Shown here piece by piece: positions 50,181 to 63,433 of a DNA stretch of 64,000 nucleotides (within the stretch, counting starts at the first letter, position 1; each line of letters opens with the position of its first letter). The position numbers and the translations under genes are program-made. A model generated the notes under the pieces. The model was not told the DNA's origin and ran no database searches. It saw only the letters and a list, made by a program, of their open reading frames with translations. The stretch covers positions 559,277,945 to 559,341,944 of the forward strand of contig NC_081413.1 of NCBI RefSeq assembly GCF_030272615.1. Direction: 5' to 3'. The DNA comes from Cryptomeria japonica. Lineage: Eukaryota; Streptophyta; Pinopsida; Cupressales; Cupressaceae.

Positions 50181-52580
50181 AGACTAGTTTTTCCTCCACA
50201 TTAGGGGTTTCCACGATAAAATGTGAGGTTTGTGTGAATTGTTCCAAGTTTGATTTTTGTTTTATTCACAATATTATATTTGCTTAAGTAGACTTTATTT
50301 GCATTAGTAAGTGGCAAGTAATTAAAAACAATTTGTTGACTCTTGAACTCTATTGCAAAGTTTACAAATCAACAAAGTGTGTGTAATGTTCCCTTTCTCC
50401 AAGTGAGATCACCTAGAAGAGATTATTCATCTATATTATTCCTAAAAACTAATTAGATTGATGCAAGGGAATAATTTAATTAATTAAATGTTAAATAGTC
50501 CTAAGTCCTTTGGATTATTTACATTTAATTAATTATCAGTTGGTCACAATTTATTTTATAAAATGACTTTATGATTTAATGACAAATTAAAGTAAAGTCA
50601 CTTTTGGAGGGAAAAGAAAAAAATGAAAGAAATAAAATAAAGTATTACTTTTGAAAAGGAAAAGTATTGTAAAAGGAGGAAAAAGTGAAATGAGGATTCA
50701 TTTTTGAGTTGTTATTTTCAAAGAAACTTTTCCTTGAGAGCTTGAAAGTTTTAGCTTGCAGGTTTAGTAAACCCTAGAATGAAAACCCTAGAGGTTTTGG
50801 CTATTAGGATGGAAACCCGGATCAACCTACTTGGTGAATTCATCGCAGGATTCACAAGTGCAGATCATTGATCAATTTTCATGAAGATTCGATGATCTAT
50901 CTCGCAGATTTTCAAAGGGTTTGTTATTTTATGTATGGAGGCATTTCTAGTATGTGTTTCCTGATGGCATTATGCATTTTCTAATTTGTAAGAACAACAA
51001 TACATTTCTATATCAAAAGAATATTGCTCGCTTATTTAGATTCTCTATATTTAATTGATTGATTTCCTTGAAAATCTATATTGTTCATCTTGCATGTTCA
51101 ATTTGCATGTTTGCATGTTATAATATTACATTATGATGAAACAAAACATGAATAAAAATGAATATCTAAATAAGATTTGAAGCATTATCCAAATCCGGGA
51201 TATTTAAATGAGCTTGAAACTTCTAAATCACTAATTCCAATAAAATATAGATGATAAATGTTTCATATAAATGAATACAAATGAGCTCATGGCAAACTAA
51301 ATTTGAGCTCCACATCCACAAACTGCCTGCACATCTCCGCATAAAAACTGTTCTCCAACTAATAGCTCCAAGTTTTGAACAAAAATGAATAAAATCCCAA
51401 AAGTGTCAGCTCATGAACATTTTATTCCCCCTTTTTCATAAACTAAACACTTCAAATCAATATATTCCATTGAAAAATCATGTTAAAGAGGAAGAGGAAT
51501 TCTCTATATCCATTAATCTATCCATGAGACAAATTGGCAAAAAATGCTAATTCCAAAATACCAACATTTACAAAACCTCTGAGACAATTGCAAATTGCCT
51601 TTTACATGAACCAATTGTTGGAGAAATTGTTAGCATGATTGCAAAAACACTCTTTATTGCAAAGTTAACAATTTCATCGCCAACTATTAAAATACTCTAT
51701 ATCTTCATTTGATCCCCCATTGTTTAGCTTCCCTGAGATGCTCTCGATCATCCAAAGGTCATCTTCATCACTAAATCTAATTGTTAGCTTTGAAACTGTC
51801 TTTTCAGAGAATTTTGAGTCTTCAACATTTTTTGATGAAAATTGACTGCTTTGGTTGCTCAAAGCAACTTTCTCAATCCAATTTACAAATCAATTGCTAA
51901 TATAGTTATCCATGTCTGCACAACCAAATGACATGCAGTTCAAACACAAACTGTAAGTCTTGTAACCTTAAAAACATTCTGCAACATATCATAATATAAC
52001 TATTTTTCATTCCCTCAATTTTGAGGACACATAACAATGAGAGTTGGTTTTAGCATTGAATTGCAACACAAAAATGGGGAGAGGATGAGCATTAGAGAAT
52101 ACAAAAATATATCTTTGCAGTAGATATAAATATATCATTACAATAGGCTTGAATATATTATTGAGTATATTTGAAAGATAGAATGTGTAGATTTGAGGGA
52201 GATATAAATTGAATCTAAGAAGGAACAATGTAATGGAAAGAAGCATCAATCTGAAGTTAGATATTAATCCTGATATGAAACACACATCCAATGATCAATT
52301 GGAGCAAACATCAATCCAGATCAGAAAGACATATTAAGTAGCAAGTACGAACCAAGATTAGGCCTATAACAAATTAGATCTAAATTTATTATACAAAGCA
52401 GATAATAGCATTAATAATTACCTTTGTGGTATGCCTAAGTATGTGTTTAGCGTATGCACGATAAGTTAGCATTTATGCTATAATCTCTTATACATATGTT
52501 GAATGCAAAATACATTTGCATGAAGATAAATCTGTTTGTAACAAGCAATCATATAGGCAAGGGAAGGAGGTGTAAGGAAG
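50181..52580. other. Noncoding, possible retroelement leader
   Basis: Near 50380 TGTAATGTTCCCTTTCTCC, then AAACCCTAGAATGAAAACCC near 50770, resembles plant LTR/leader sequence, but no LTR pair or PBS was found. A 62-codon minus-strand frame (51862-51674, MSNQSSQFSSKNVEDSKF) has a plausible composition but no recognised domain. Confidence 0.35.
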
Positions 52581-52589
52581 GGGAGTAGT

Positions 52590-52880
52590 TATAAGATCAT
52601 CATCTAAGTAGGCCACCCTGAGTGGATGTCCAATGTGCCTGCCACTGGGACCAAGAGGGTGAGCATCCACTATTGGGCTTAGATAGGTGGATTACAAGGC
52701 CGCCGATTGAATCTCCTCTCCCAACCCTACAAGACTATTGACTTAAATGGATGAGGCATGAATAGGGAAAGAAGATACAAGTGCCCAACTAGGTAGACCA
52801 TCACGAGTGGATGTCCAATGTGCCTGCCACTAAGGCCAAGAGGGTAAGTGTCCACTCTTGGGCTTAGTGCAGGGATGGCT
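52590..52880. repeat. Direct repeat, about 90 bp
   Basis: GAGTGGATGTCCAATGTGCC onward at 52620-52680 and again at 52805-52867, with spacer. Flanking text (CTAAGTAGGCCACC, CTAGGTAGACCATC) is also shared. Noncoding. Confidence 0.8.
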
Positions 52881-53284
52881 TTGGGCAGACCTCTCATGCT
52901 TCCTCCTCCAAACTCTCCTGTGATTGAATACTAGGTAGTAATATAGATATGGTCTTTTTATTGATTTGAGATAATTACATGTTCTCATCTAACCCTAATG
53001 ATTGAAAAGTGCATATGTATAGATTGCGTTTGCAGGATTTAAATAAGGTTTTACCTTGTTAAAAGGTAGTTTACTCAGTAAAAGGATATATCTCTAATCA
53101 TATCCCATCTCTTGCTTTTTATTGAAATTGTAATTCTAGGGCAAATTCTAGGATAAATCTAGAAGGGAACATTAGAGTGTTGAAGGATCAATAGACTTGT
53201 GGTGCCATCTAAAGGACGACTGAGGCTAGCTTGAGAAAATAATAATAAGTCTTTATAAAAAAGGATAAATCTAGTCACATGAAC

Positions 53285-53452
53285 TTAGCCAGCAAATGTA
53301 GAGTCAATGAAATCAATGAACCCATTGTCAACAATGTACTTGTGGCCGAGAGTTTTCAAGTTCTTCCAGACATGAGAAACAATCCAAAGAAGGCTAGTCA
53401 AATTGTTGTAGATAGTGGAATTGACATGAGTGTGACAGAGGAAGCTTCTTGA
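53285..53452 (+). pseudogene. Possible last-exon fragment, unassigned
   Basis: Fifty codons read open as KCRVNEINEPIVNNVLVAES and QVLPDMRNNPKKASQ, then VVDSGIDMSVTEEAS and a stop. The composition is protein-like and the following 150 bp looks like a 3' UTR. I cannot assign the family; it could be a retrocopied gene end. Confidence 0.3.
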
Positions 53453-54360
53453 CTCCTATCCTATCCCTTATAGTTGGTTTGTGTTTTTCTGGTGCTTATG
53501 TTGTTATTTATCTTTTGGATGATTTCTTGATGATTGAGGCTTGGCTGCTCTTATGGAGCCTAATATTGTGTAATGTATGGCTGAAATTGTTCTTGAAATA
53601 AGAACATCTCTATCTGCAAATTATCAACCTATTCAGTTTTTTATGGTGCTACAATTCTTATGATTTGATCTTGGTAGTGGAAGAAGCCATCTCTTTGGTC
53701 CTGCATATGAAAATGGGAAGAAAGCATTTTTGTAACGAGTACTCGAGGGCCCAAAAGCAAAGCTTTTAAACAGCCACAATGTGCCAACCTTTTAAGCGCT
53801 AACGAATTTTATGCTCCCCCGTCTTAAGTCCAGTCCATGTGCACGACCAATCTAAAAATTACTCATTACATCCCCAGACCTAGCACCCAGGGTCCAATCT
53901 CAACCGTTAACACAATTTACTTCTTGGGTTCTGCAGGCTTATTGTGTTTTTCAGAACATGGACTTAAGTTGTTTTATACAATTTATTCCTAAGATCAATG
54001 TGAACCTCTTGTCTTCTTCGTGGGAAAAGTTGTTAATCAAAGAGCTTACAATTAGAATGGGATTGTGTATACGACTATAAGATCCATCCACCCATTTTGA
54101 AGATGAGGAAATCATATGAATTTTCTTTAAACTCTAAGAAGTATATGGGAATCAACTTTGAAAGAGAACTGGATCTGCATAAGTGGATCACATTTAAGGC
54201 TGTTTTTGGATGATACTGTATTTTCGGATGGACTATATAAAATACTTAAATAGACTGCAAGGGGCTAACCAAACCTCATTGGGAATGTGAGCAACTACGG
54301 AATTTGTCACCCTGATGATTCCTCTTTTTATGATATGGGCGGGAATGTAGCACCACAGCA
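53453..54360. other. Noncoding stretch
   Basis: No recognisable gene. Nothing beyond ordinary sequence is seen. Confidence 0.4.
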
Positions 54361-54374
54361 CCATGATGGAAAGC

Positions 54375-54465
54375 TTTTCTGGACTGAACCGTACGGGATT
54401 CGAACCCCTGGTAATGCCCCGGACATTCCGATCGCTCTTATCATTTCACACAATTTCTAAGTACT
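54375..54465 (-). repeat. tRNA-like sequence, possible SINE head
   Basis: On the minus strand GGGGTTCGAATCCCG (54388-54402) holds an exact Pol III box B (GGTTCGAATCC). About 25-35 bases upstream is GATAAGAGCGATCGGAATG, which resembles the A-box to anticodon side of a tRNA. No full cloverleaf or acceptor stem can be drawn, so a tRNA-derived SINE head is likelier than a tRNA gene. Confidence 0.35.
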
Positions 54466-54469
54466 CATT

Positions 54470-55735
54470 AAGTTTTCTTACAAATATTCAAATTTATATG
54501 TGAAGAGTACCAATAGATAACATAGTTCTAATAACCGTCACCTTATTGTCATGTTGACCCCCCAATATCCGTCATAGTGAAAACACCATTAATAAATTTG
54601 TTTTGTACTAATAGTCAATCATTTTTATAAAAAAATTCATAATTGACCATTTATTTGTGCACCAGTATAATTCACAAAAGTCCAATTTAATCAATATATG
54701 ATATGCATCTTAGCAATCAATATAAAGGCATTTTTGTTGACTGTAAAGGGTTACCCAAAATCATAGATCAATTAAGGTCAAAGAGTTTAGAAGGGAATAT
54801 CATGCTAACACACCTTCCACCTCCTTGTAAGAGTAATGTACAAGTTAAAATTTAACCAAACAAAATGTTGAACTCATCTTAAGGGTAGGAGGTAGTCAAT
54901 CATTCTTTTCAAAACAATTATGTGTAACTTTCTATTTCTCAATGTTGCAATAAGCATGAGGACTTTCCTCATACTTTTCAAATAGATATCATAAAGTATT
55001 TTTTTTTAATATTTCAATTCTTTCTTGCTAGTATGTATCATTATTGATCAAATGTATTCTAGACTAAATTTAGTTCTATTTAATTTATATTTATATTGAA
55101 TTAATTTTTATTTTTTTTAGTTTAAATATTAATTTATAATAAAATAGAATCCTCGCTATTTGTCTTCAGCTAGATTCATATTTTGCATGTAGAACTTTAC
55201 TGGATTTGAATTCTTGGTATTTAGTATTTTAGAAGAACATTTATTTTATAGATGATTCTTTTCTATTGTAAGATATCTCTCGACATGTTTTACATATTTT
55301 AAAGATAGGTATACTAGTTATTATTTTAGTTGAAACTTTTTTTTTGAAGGGTTTATGATTTGTATAGTGGTAAGAAAAAGAATATGACAAATATCCTATC
55401 ATGAAAATCAAGGACGTTATTAAGGCTAAAATTAAGATCCCCAAAAAGTTAGAGACGAGGAGGACAATAACAAAACTAAAAGATCAATCAAACTTATAAG
55501 ATCTATTTATATAAAGTTCTTAAACAAATGGATCCCAATATCAATAATTCTAACAAGATCTAAAAATTATGAATAAAATTGCCAACCAGAAAGAAAGAAC
55601 CACTAAGATGTAAGAGATTCAGACACTTATGAGGCTTTTCCTAGCACTCTTGCAAAGTATGTAATCTCTAAGTAAATCTATAATCCGATGTTAATAATTT
55701 GCAAGATGTTGAGGAAGGGAAAGCCCCATAAATGT
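54470..55735. other. Noncoding stretch
   Basis: AT-rich, with no gene or repeat unit recognised. Confidence 0.5.
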
Positions 55736-55739
55736 CTAC

Positions 55740-56760
55740 TTTGCCAGTCGCCTAAATGGAGAAATCGCACTTAAGTAGGCTAAATACCAAAACTGCCAGT
55801 CTGTGGACTTTTTGATAGATTTTATCGATTTGAAGAAGCTTCAGACTGGCAGTCATTCTCATAAAGACGCGCATATGTGAAGACAACTATGGTGGGGCTG
55901 TTTTATCAAATCAATGTAAAGAGAAAAAGAAGTGATTGATTGATATCAAATGCCAACCTAATCAGCTCATGACATGATGGTTTGTATGGGGATTCCACCC
56001 AAGGAATAGCACACTGGTACGTGTCTTTTGTCATCATCAGAGGCCCAGTCTTCTATTTCAACATCATCTAAGAATGGTACGCATCCTTCTTATTTCTTGC
56101 CTTTCCAGGATGAGTCTGCCATGCAAAAGATCAAACGTCCATTATTGGCTTTTAAAAAAACACAAATCATAAAAGTTAGAGCAATTGTTAGATGGACTGA
56201 ACTACCTATGTTAAGGAAATAAACATTTGAAGGCATGGATCACTAATTAAGTGGCGCTTTCAATCAGTCAGATGCACAAAAAGACTTCTCCCTTTTGTTG
56301 ACAGCAGGAGATGATGCCCAAAAGTTAAGTCTATTCTCTGTGTCAAGGCCAATAATCTTCACAATCTGATTCTATGTAGATGACATGATTTATAATATAA
56401 CAAATAAGCTGACGGTTGATGATGCTTACTTGGAGAACTGATAAGTGAATTTGAGATAACAGGCTTGGGAGTAATGCATTATTTCCTTAGCATGGCATCT
56501 TCGTTTTACAAAGTGAAATGCAAGTAGGAGGAAGATTTGCCCAATAAATTCATGATAGTGAATTGTGAATCCGTTACTATACCCTAATCTTTGAGGGACA
56601 ATCCAGTGAAAGATAATGGCAGTGCAACAAAGTACATATTGTAGTAATACTGAAGAGTTTTGCGTACTCTTGTGCAATCATTGGTACTACACCTGATACA
56701 TTGTATGCTGTGAGTTTAGTTTAGGGTATATAGAACCAAAGAATTAGGTAGCCAAAGAGA
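55740..56760 (+). mobile_element. Ty1/copia RT debris, segment copy 1
   Basis: Contains the copia RT YVDDMIYN box near 56372-56400, ISEFEITGLGVMHYFLSMAS near 56442-56500 (copia consensus SEFEM-DLG-LHYFLG) and TTPDTLYAVSLV near 56690. Frames change repeatedly and stops are common. Collinear with copies 2 and 3 but more diverged; it lacks the LINE-like tail found before them. Confidence 0.7.
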
Positions 56761-56959
56761 ATTAGGTGTGGATGAGACAAGTAAATTTGGTATATGTTGT
56801 CTTCATTGTGATCAGCACACTGGTTGTTTAAATATAAGTACATTAATTGTTCAAGCTCGATATAAAAGATAGTTTAATATAAGTACATTACTAGTTTAAG
56901 TTCAATTTAAAGATAGTAAACTATATTAAAATTGAAAATGTGAAAAATTATACAATATC

Positions 56960-58990
56960 GCCATGAACTATACAAGTGGTCTAATGTGTCCCATCTTCAA
57001 TTCTTTATTTATCCTTTGAATGAACTCTTTAACATTTACATTTCTAATTCCTTGGATGTTGGGTTTCCTGAGTTGGTTTTGCTGGTTAAAAGAAAACATT
57101 CTAAAAGGTTTTCGTCTTCTTTTGATATGACCCTTAGATCTCAAAAGAAGGGATCCAAAGGGAAATCCTAATGTTTTTTGGTTGCTCCTGGTTGGGGTAC
57201 ATGTTGTTCGAACTGCCTGTAGACTTTCCATGCATATGTTCTTAAAGACTTTCCATGCATATGTTCTTATTTATCAGGCAACTTTTCTTTCTGGAGGGGT
57301 CCATCTGCTTAGATTCCCTTTTCTTGGTTTTGATTTGTCTCTCTTTGTTTAGATTTGTTTTGTGGATAATCCTAAATATGTTTCGGGTCCCTTAAAAAAT
57401 TGTTTTTAACTTAATTAAAAACATTTACATGTCTAAGACCAATATAATCAATTAGTAAGTGTGGAGCTGATTTTTAAGATAAAGAAGTAGCCTTTATACT
57501 TATAGTTTCATCTCTTTGGATAACGTGGTCTTTGTTGATGAGGTCATAAAGAATAATTGAAAAAAATCAAGAAGCAACCTATTTAAACCTTATATCCAAG
57601 AACGAATCTAGGGAAAGGTAGGGCTAAAAAGCATTAAAACAGTTCTGCAAGGGCTAGCAAGTAATCATAGGATGTTAGAGTTTGGCAAATATGGAATAGT
57701 TACAAATGTACTTAGAAGGTCTAAAATTTTGAGAGAAAGAAATATTAAAAGAGCAACTATTGAAGATTGTAAAGCATATTAAAATCATATAAAAATTGCT
57801 GAGTTTTTAGAGTTCTAAAGTACTAAGCTATGTGAGTGTGGAGTTTCAAATGCAATTTGTAGTTATTAACGCTTGTATGAGCTTCAAAAACCTTTGAAAC
57901 ATAAAGTTATTAGGAATAAAAAAATTAAATGTAGATTACAATAGTAACTCCTAAAGGGAAAAGAGAGTCTAAAATTATGGGAGAAATGGAGATCAATAAT
58001 TAGGTTTAGAAAGTAGATTGTAATCATATTAAACTACATAGGACCTAGAGACCTTAGAAAGAACATGTATGCAAAAAGGGGATCTCCATTTGCAATTATA
58101 GCCATAATGAAGTAAAAATAGACCACAATACATAGATCTACATGCATAGGATAATGAGGGGAATGATATCACTAATTAAGTCAATAAATTCTATTAATAA
58201 TGTGCATGCATGTGCAATTGTTAAAATCATAGAAAAAACCATAAAGGTATTTTACATGATAACAAGAGTTCAAGAATGCTTTGGAAAAAAGGGTACAAGG
58301 GGAATGCATAAATCAAAAGCTACGGTTCAAGTCACAGATATGAATACATGTAAATAGTTAAATCACAATGGAATGGGATTCAAATCTTGAGGATGAAAAA
58401 TATAGTTGTAATTAATGAAGGTTTGTGGAAATCAAGTACTTCCACTCAAATAGAAACTTTAAACCCTACTAGACCTTGGCTTCTTGATAGATAACAATAA
58501 AATGGTAGATGAATGTGTTAAATGTGTAAAGAAGCTTTATGTTGCAATTATCAATTACAAAAGAGAGCAAAAGTCATGAATATAAATTTAGAGTGATTGA
58601 AATTATGTAGCAAATGAGTATATAGGTGCTTGTATGCACGAGGGAATATGCACATTTAATCCTTGGCCATCAAAAGTTTAGAGGTCAAATAAAATTTTAC
58701 AATCTTGCTTGGTTGCATAAGAGTTTAATTTTCTTAATTTTGTTGTACACTCATACAAAAATTTTATATTGTATCAAGTTTCAAAGCTAAAACCTTGTTT
58801 TCCTTTATATTAAAACAACATAATGATTTAAGGTCCTAATAATTTATGTTGCTCTTGTTATTTTTTACTAATGGCCATTATAGGATAAAATATCATTTCA
58901 AGCTGATCAGGAATGAATGATGATAAAGACTATGTGGGCGATGATTGCAACAATAAATAAGTTCTTAAATAATGATGAAAACTACTTGGA
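56960..58990. other. Noncoding stretch
   Basis: No supported gene. An 87-codon minus-strand frame (57231-56968) is open but unrecognised. A 22-bp repeat (GACTTTCCATGCATATGTTCTT) occurs twice near 57223-57268. Confidence 0.4.
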
Positions 58991-58993
58991 GAA

Positions 58994-59350
58994 TTGAAAA
59001 AGAATATATTGGCAAGTAAAAGGACACTACCTAATGAAGGTTCAAAGATAAAAGTTTTGACACAAGTTTTAGAATGCCTGATTTGTATATCAAGTTTGAT
59101 GATATCTAAAGAAGAATGGGAAGAAAGAGTTTGGATATTTTGCAGAATAGAGATAGTTGAATCAAAGAAGCATTTTATTCTTGAGTGTGAAGCTCACTGT
59201 TATATTCAGAACAAATATACAGGGACTTAAAAATCTATTTGATTATAAGATTTGTTCAAAAAAAAAAATTGAAAAAACTAACAAACTCATCATCAAACTT
59301 TTTCACGATCATTCATCATTCTGAATGCTAGAAAGATAAAATTTGTTATA
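58994..59350 (+). pseudogene. Possible LINE ORF2 C-terminal tail
   Basis: Reads HFILECEAHCYIQNKYTG, then, after a stop, DLF and a Lys-rich helical end. This pattern (a H-F-L-x-C-x-A-Y line followed by DLF) ends many plant LINE reverse-transcriptase proteins, from memory. A related copy is at 60950-61115. The call is tentative. Confidence 0.4.
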
Positions 59351-59399
59351 CATAAATTATCTTTAACTTAAATGAATGTAAAAAGAAGTTAAATGTTGC

Positions 59400-60955
59400 A
59401 TACTAGACATTTCTGCACATTTTATTAAGTGTTTTGGCTTTTCTGATTTTTGCTGCTAAAGACAAAGAAGCTTTGGTGAATGAATCGAACCATATGATAA
59501 CTAAAGGTATTGTCGCCTAATGGCAAAATCGCACCCAATTAAATACCAAATAAAGCGCACTTTCTGAAAGATTTTCTCAGTCTGAAAAAGTGGTAATCAT
59601 TCTCATAAAATATGGTGGGGAGGTTTTTACCATCACTGTAAGTGTTGAATTCGCGCCATAAGGTAAAGATAGCTCAAGAAAAAGACAAAAGAGGTGATTG
59701 ATTCAGATATCAAACGCCAAATGATGGTCTGTATGGATATTCCACCCAAGGAATAGCGCACTGTTATGCGTCTTTTGTACCATCTATAATATATTCATCA
59801 TGTAGGCACAACTGTGGGATGCCTTCTATTTCACCATCTTCTGAAAATGGTACTTATTCTTCTAATTTCTGCCTTCAAAATGTGTCAGCCATGCAAAAGA
59901 TCAAACGTCAATTTTGGTATTAAAACTAAAAATAAATCATAAAAGTTAGAGCAATTATCAGCTGGATTGAACTATGTTAAGGAAAGAAACATTTGAAGGC
60001 ATGGAACACTTATCAAGTAGAGCATTCAATCACTCAAGTACACAAACAGACTTCTTCCTGGTGTTCACAGGAGGAGATGTTGCCCAAAGGTGAGTCTATT
60101 CCCTGTGTCAAGTCCAATAACCTTCGCAATGTATGTCTATGCAGATGACTTGATTTATAATAAAACAAACAAACTGCCGATTGACGATGTTCACTTGGAG
60201 CAATGATAAGTGATTTTGACATAACAGACATGGGAGTACTGCATTATTTCCTTAGCATGGCATCTTCATTTCACAATGTGCAAGTATGTGGCAGATTTGC
60301 CTCAGAGATTTATGATGGTAAATTATGAATCAGTTACTATACCCTAGTCTTTGAGTGACAATCCAGTGAAAGATATTGAGAACAAGAAGGTACATGCTGT
60401 AGTAATACCGAAGATTAGTGTGTAGTTTTCTGCAACCATTGCTACTACACCTGATATATTGTATGCTGTGAGTTTAGTTTAAGGTTCATGCAGTAAAAGA
60501 ATGTTTGGTCTATTCAGACATCAGAATATATTTTTGATTGTATTTATTAATTAATTAAAAATCAGATTATAATATATTTTTTATTTTCAATTAATTAATG
60601 AATACGGTCAAATATGGATCCTATGTCTGGGGAGATATTGTAATAAAAAATTTAAACAAACAAAGAGAAGTAGATGCAGACGGAACAAACAGTTTTGACA
60701 CCTGATATAATGCTTTTTTTCATTGATTGGATATATAAATAGTGTCTCTCAATGCACATAATGTTTATATAATATATATAAAACCTGCTCTCACCATAAA
60801 CATGTTGATTACGATAAATCAATTGTTTAAGATCAACCAATTGTAAATATACATGAACCATAGATAATTGTTATGCATTGTGTTTAAATATTTATACTGA
60901 TCTCTTGGCCTTCGAAGAAGCTACAGCCTCCTTGTGATCTATAAGGAGGAAAAAT
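59400..60955 (+). mobile_element. Ty1/copia debris, segment copy 2
   Basis: Shares with copy 3 GAAGCTTTGGTGAATGAATC near 59468, ATTCCACCCAAGGAATAGCG, the RT pieces VYADDLIYNKTNKL (60133-60175) and ISDFDITDMGVLHYFLSMAS (60205-60265), and the end CTCTTGGCCTTCGAAGAAGC (60902-60921). YADD stands in place of YVDD. Stops throughout. Confidence 0.75.
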
Positions 60956-61115
60956 GCATTGAAGCTCACTATGATTTTTGGGTTAAATATACAGACATTT
61001 TAGATCTACTTCATTATAAGATTTGTTCAAAGAGAATACGATTAAGAAAACTAACAAGCTTATCATTAAACTTTTTAACTGTCATTCTGAAAACTAGAAA
61101 GATAAATGAAACCTC
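60950..61115 (+). pseudogene. LINE-like tail, second copy
   Basis: EAHYDFWVKYTDILDLLHYK and RLRKLTSLSLNFLTVIL match 59185-59345 at DNA level (AAATATACAG, ATTATAAGATTTGTTCAAA). It sits between segment copies 2 and 3, so the tail is part of the tandem unit (period about 1.77 kb). Confidence 0.4.
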
Positions 61116-61119
61116 ATGA

Positions 61120-61400
61120 ATGTTAGATATTGCATACTAAAGATTTCTACACATTTTATGAAGCGTTTTGGCTTTTCTGATTTTTGCAATTTATGGGACC
61201 TCATGAATGTTAAACTTCTGAATAGAAATCAGACTTACTTAAAGAAGTTAGATATTGCATACTAAAGATTTCTGCAAGTGTTTTGGCTCTTGCGATTGAA
61301 TCTTAAACTTCTGAATAGAAATCAAGCTTATTTAAAAGGTTAGATATTGCATACTAAAGATTTCTGCACATTTTATGAAGTGTTTTGGCTTTTCTGATTT
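61120..61400. repeat. Local triplication at the copy 2/3 junction
   Basis: TTAGATATTGCATACTAAAGATTTCTGCA occurs near 61121, 61248 and 61341, each followed by a shortened GTGTTTTGGCTTTTCTGATT, so the unit was copied three times in 280 bp. The last copy begins segment copy 3. Confidence 0.8.
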
Positions 61401-62915
61401 TTGCTGCTAAAGACAAAGAAGCTTTAGTGAATGAATCGAACCATATAATAACTAAAAGAAAGCGCACTTCCTGAAAGATTACCATATAATAACTAAAAGA
61501 AAGCGCACTTCCTGAAAGATTTTTTCAGTTTGAAAAAGTGGCAATCATTCTCATAAAGACACGCCTATGCGAAGACAAATGTGGTGGGGCGGTTTTTACC
61601 ATCACTGTATGTGATGAAGTCGCGCAATAAAATAGAAAAAAGAAAGTGATTGATTGATATCAAACGCCTTCATAGTCAGCTCATGAAATGATGGTCTGTA
61701 TGGGGATTCCACACAAGGAATAGCACACTAATATGCGTATTTTGTCCCATCTATAATATATTCATCATGTAGGCACAACTGTGTGATGACTTCTATTCCA
61801 CTATTTTCTGAAAATGGTACTTATTCTTCTAATTTCTGCATTTCCAAGATGAGACAGCCATGCAAAAGACCAAACGTCCATTTTTGGTTTTAAAACTAAA
61901 AATAAATCATAAAAGTTAGAGCAATGATCAGCTGAATTGAACTATGTTAAGGAAATAAACATTTGAAGGCATATATCATTTATTAAGTGATGCATTCAAT
62001 CACTCAAGTACACAAACAGATTTCTTCCTGGTGTTCACAGCAGGAAATGTTGCCCAAAAGTGAATCTATTATCTGTCAAATCCAATAACCTTCACAATGT
62101 ATGTCTAGTAGATGACTTGATTTATAATAAAACAAACAAACTGACGATTGATGATGTTCACTTGGAGCAGTGATAAGTGATTTTGAAATAACAGACTTGG
62201 GAGTGTTGCATTATTTCCTTAGCATGGCATCTTCCTTTCACAATGTGCAAGTATGTGGCAGGTTTGCCCCAGAGATTTATGATGGTAAATTATGAATCAG
62301 TTACTATACCCTAGTCTTTAAGTGATAATCCAGTGAAAGATAATGAGAACAAGAAGGTACATGCTGTAGTAATACCGGAGATTAGTGTGTAGTTTTCTGC
62401 AATCATTGCTACTACACCTGACATATTGTGTGCTATGGATTTAGTTTTAAGATTCATGCAGTAAACGAATGTTTGGTCTATTCAGACATCAGAATATATC
62501 TTTGATAAATCAGATTATAATATATTTTTTATTTTCAATTTATTAATAAATACGATCAAATATGCATCCTATGTCTGATCTGAGGAGATATGTAATAAAA
62601 TAACTGAACAAAAAGAAGTAGATGCAGAGGGGACAAACAATTTTAACACCTGATATAATGTTTTTTTCATTGATTGGGTATATAGATAGTGTCTCTCAAT
62701 GCACAGAATGTTTATAAAACATATATAAAACCCGCTCTCACCAGAAACAACTGATGTGTTGATTAAAATTAATCAATTGTTTAAGGTCAATCAATTCTAA
62801 ATATACATGAACCATAGATAATTGTTATGTATAGTGTTTAAAAATTTATGGTGATCTCTTGGCCTTCGAAGTAGCTACAGCCTCCTTGTGATCTATAAGG
62901 AGGACGAATGCATTG
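61345..62915 (+). mobile_element. Ty1/copia debris, segment copy 3
   Basis: Collinear with 59400-60955 at high identity, with a 38-bp internal duplication (ACCATATAATAACTAAAAG at 61441 and 61481). Same RT pieces in broken form, same end near 62857 (CTCTTGGCCTTCGAAGTAGC). Period between copies is about 1.95 kb. Confidence 0.75.
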
Positions 62916-63053
62916 AAGCCGTCTTGACCCCTAGGGTGCATGCCAATCAGTTTGGTTGCTTGCAGAGTATTGAAAGATTTGAAGCAAAATAAAAAGACCA
63001 ATAATATTTATTGAGACAACAGTTCTACAATTCCAGTGATGAAAAATTTAGTG

Positions 63054-63145
63054 TTTATGGCATTATATATAGAGAGAGTGTTTATGATACTATATATATA
63101 GAGTGTTTATGATATTATATATATAGAGAGAGAGAGATCAGATTT
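63054..63145. repeat. Tandem repeat, unit about 31 bp
   Basis: Three units of GTGTTTATGATA plus TATATATAGAGAG, 290-380 bp beyond the stop of the TCP gene, within its likely 3' flank. Confidence 0.85.
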
Positions 63146-63433
63146 GGTGAGTTTTAAGACTTAAACATCATAAAGAATATGGTTAAAATAATGTCCTGTG
63201 GAGAAATATCCCTTAATCCTATAAGGAAAGAAGACGATTATTCTTACACCGAATGCTTATCTACAGACTGCTACAAATGTTTATATTATCAATTTAAAAA
63301 AACTTGTACCCCACAGAAATAATACGATATGCAAAGTCAGAAAATTATACGCATTATGGCCAAGAACTTTCTTCATTCGCAGTCGCACTAATATCTTAAC
63401 TCCAATTGATTGTTACAAAGAACATTTGGCACA

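Noticed and set aside
54375-54465. A functional tRNA gene
   Set aside because: Box B is exact but no acceptor stem or cloverleaf can be drawn.
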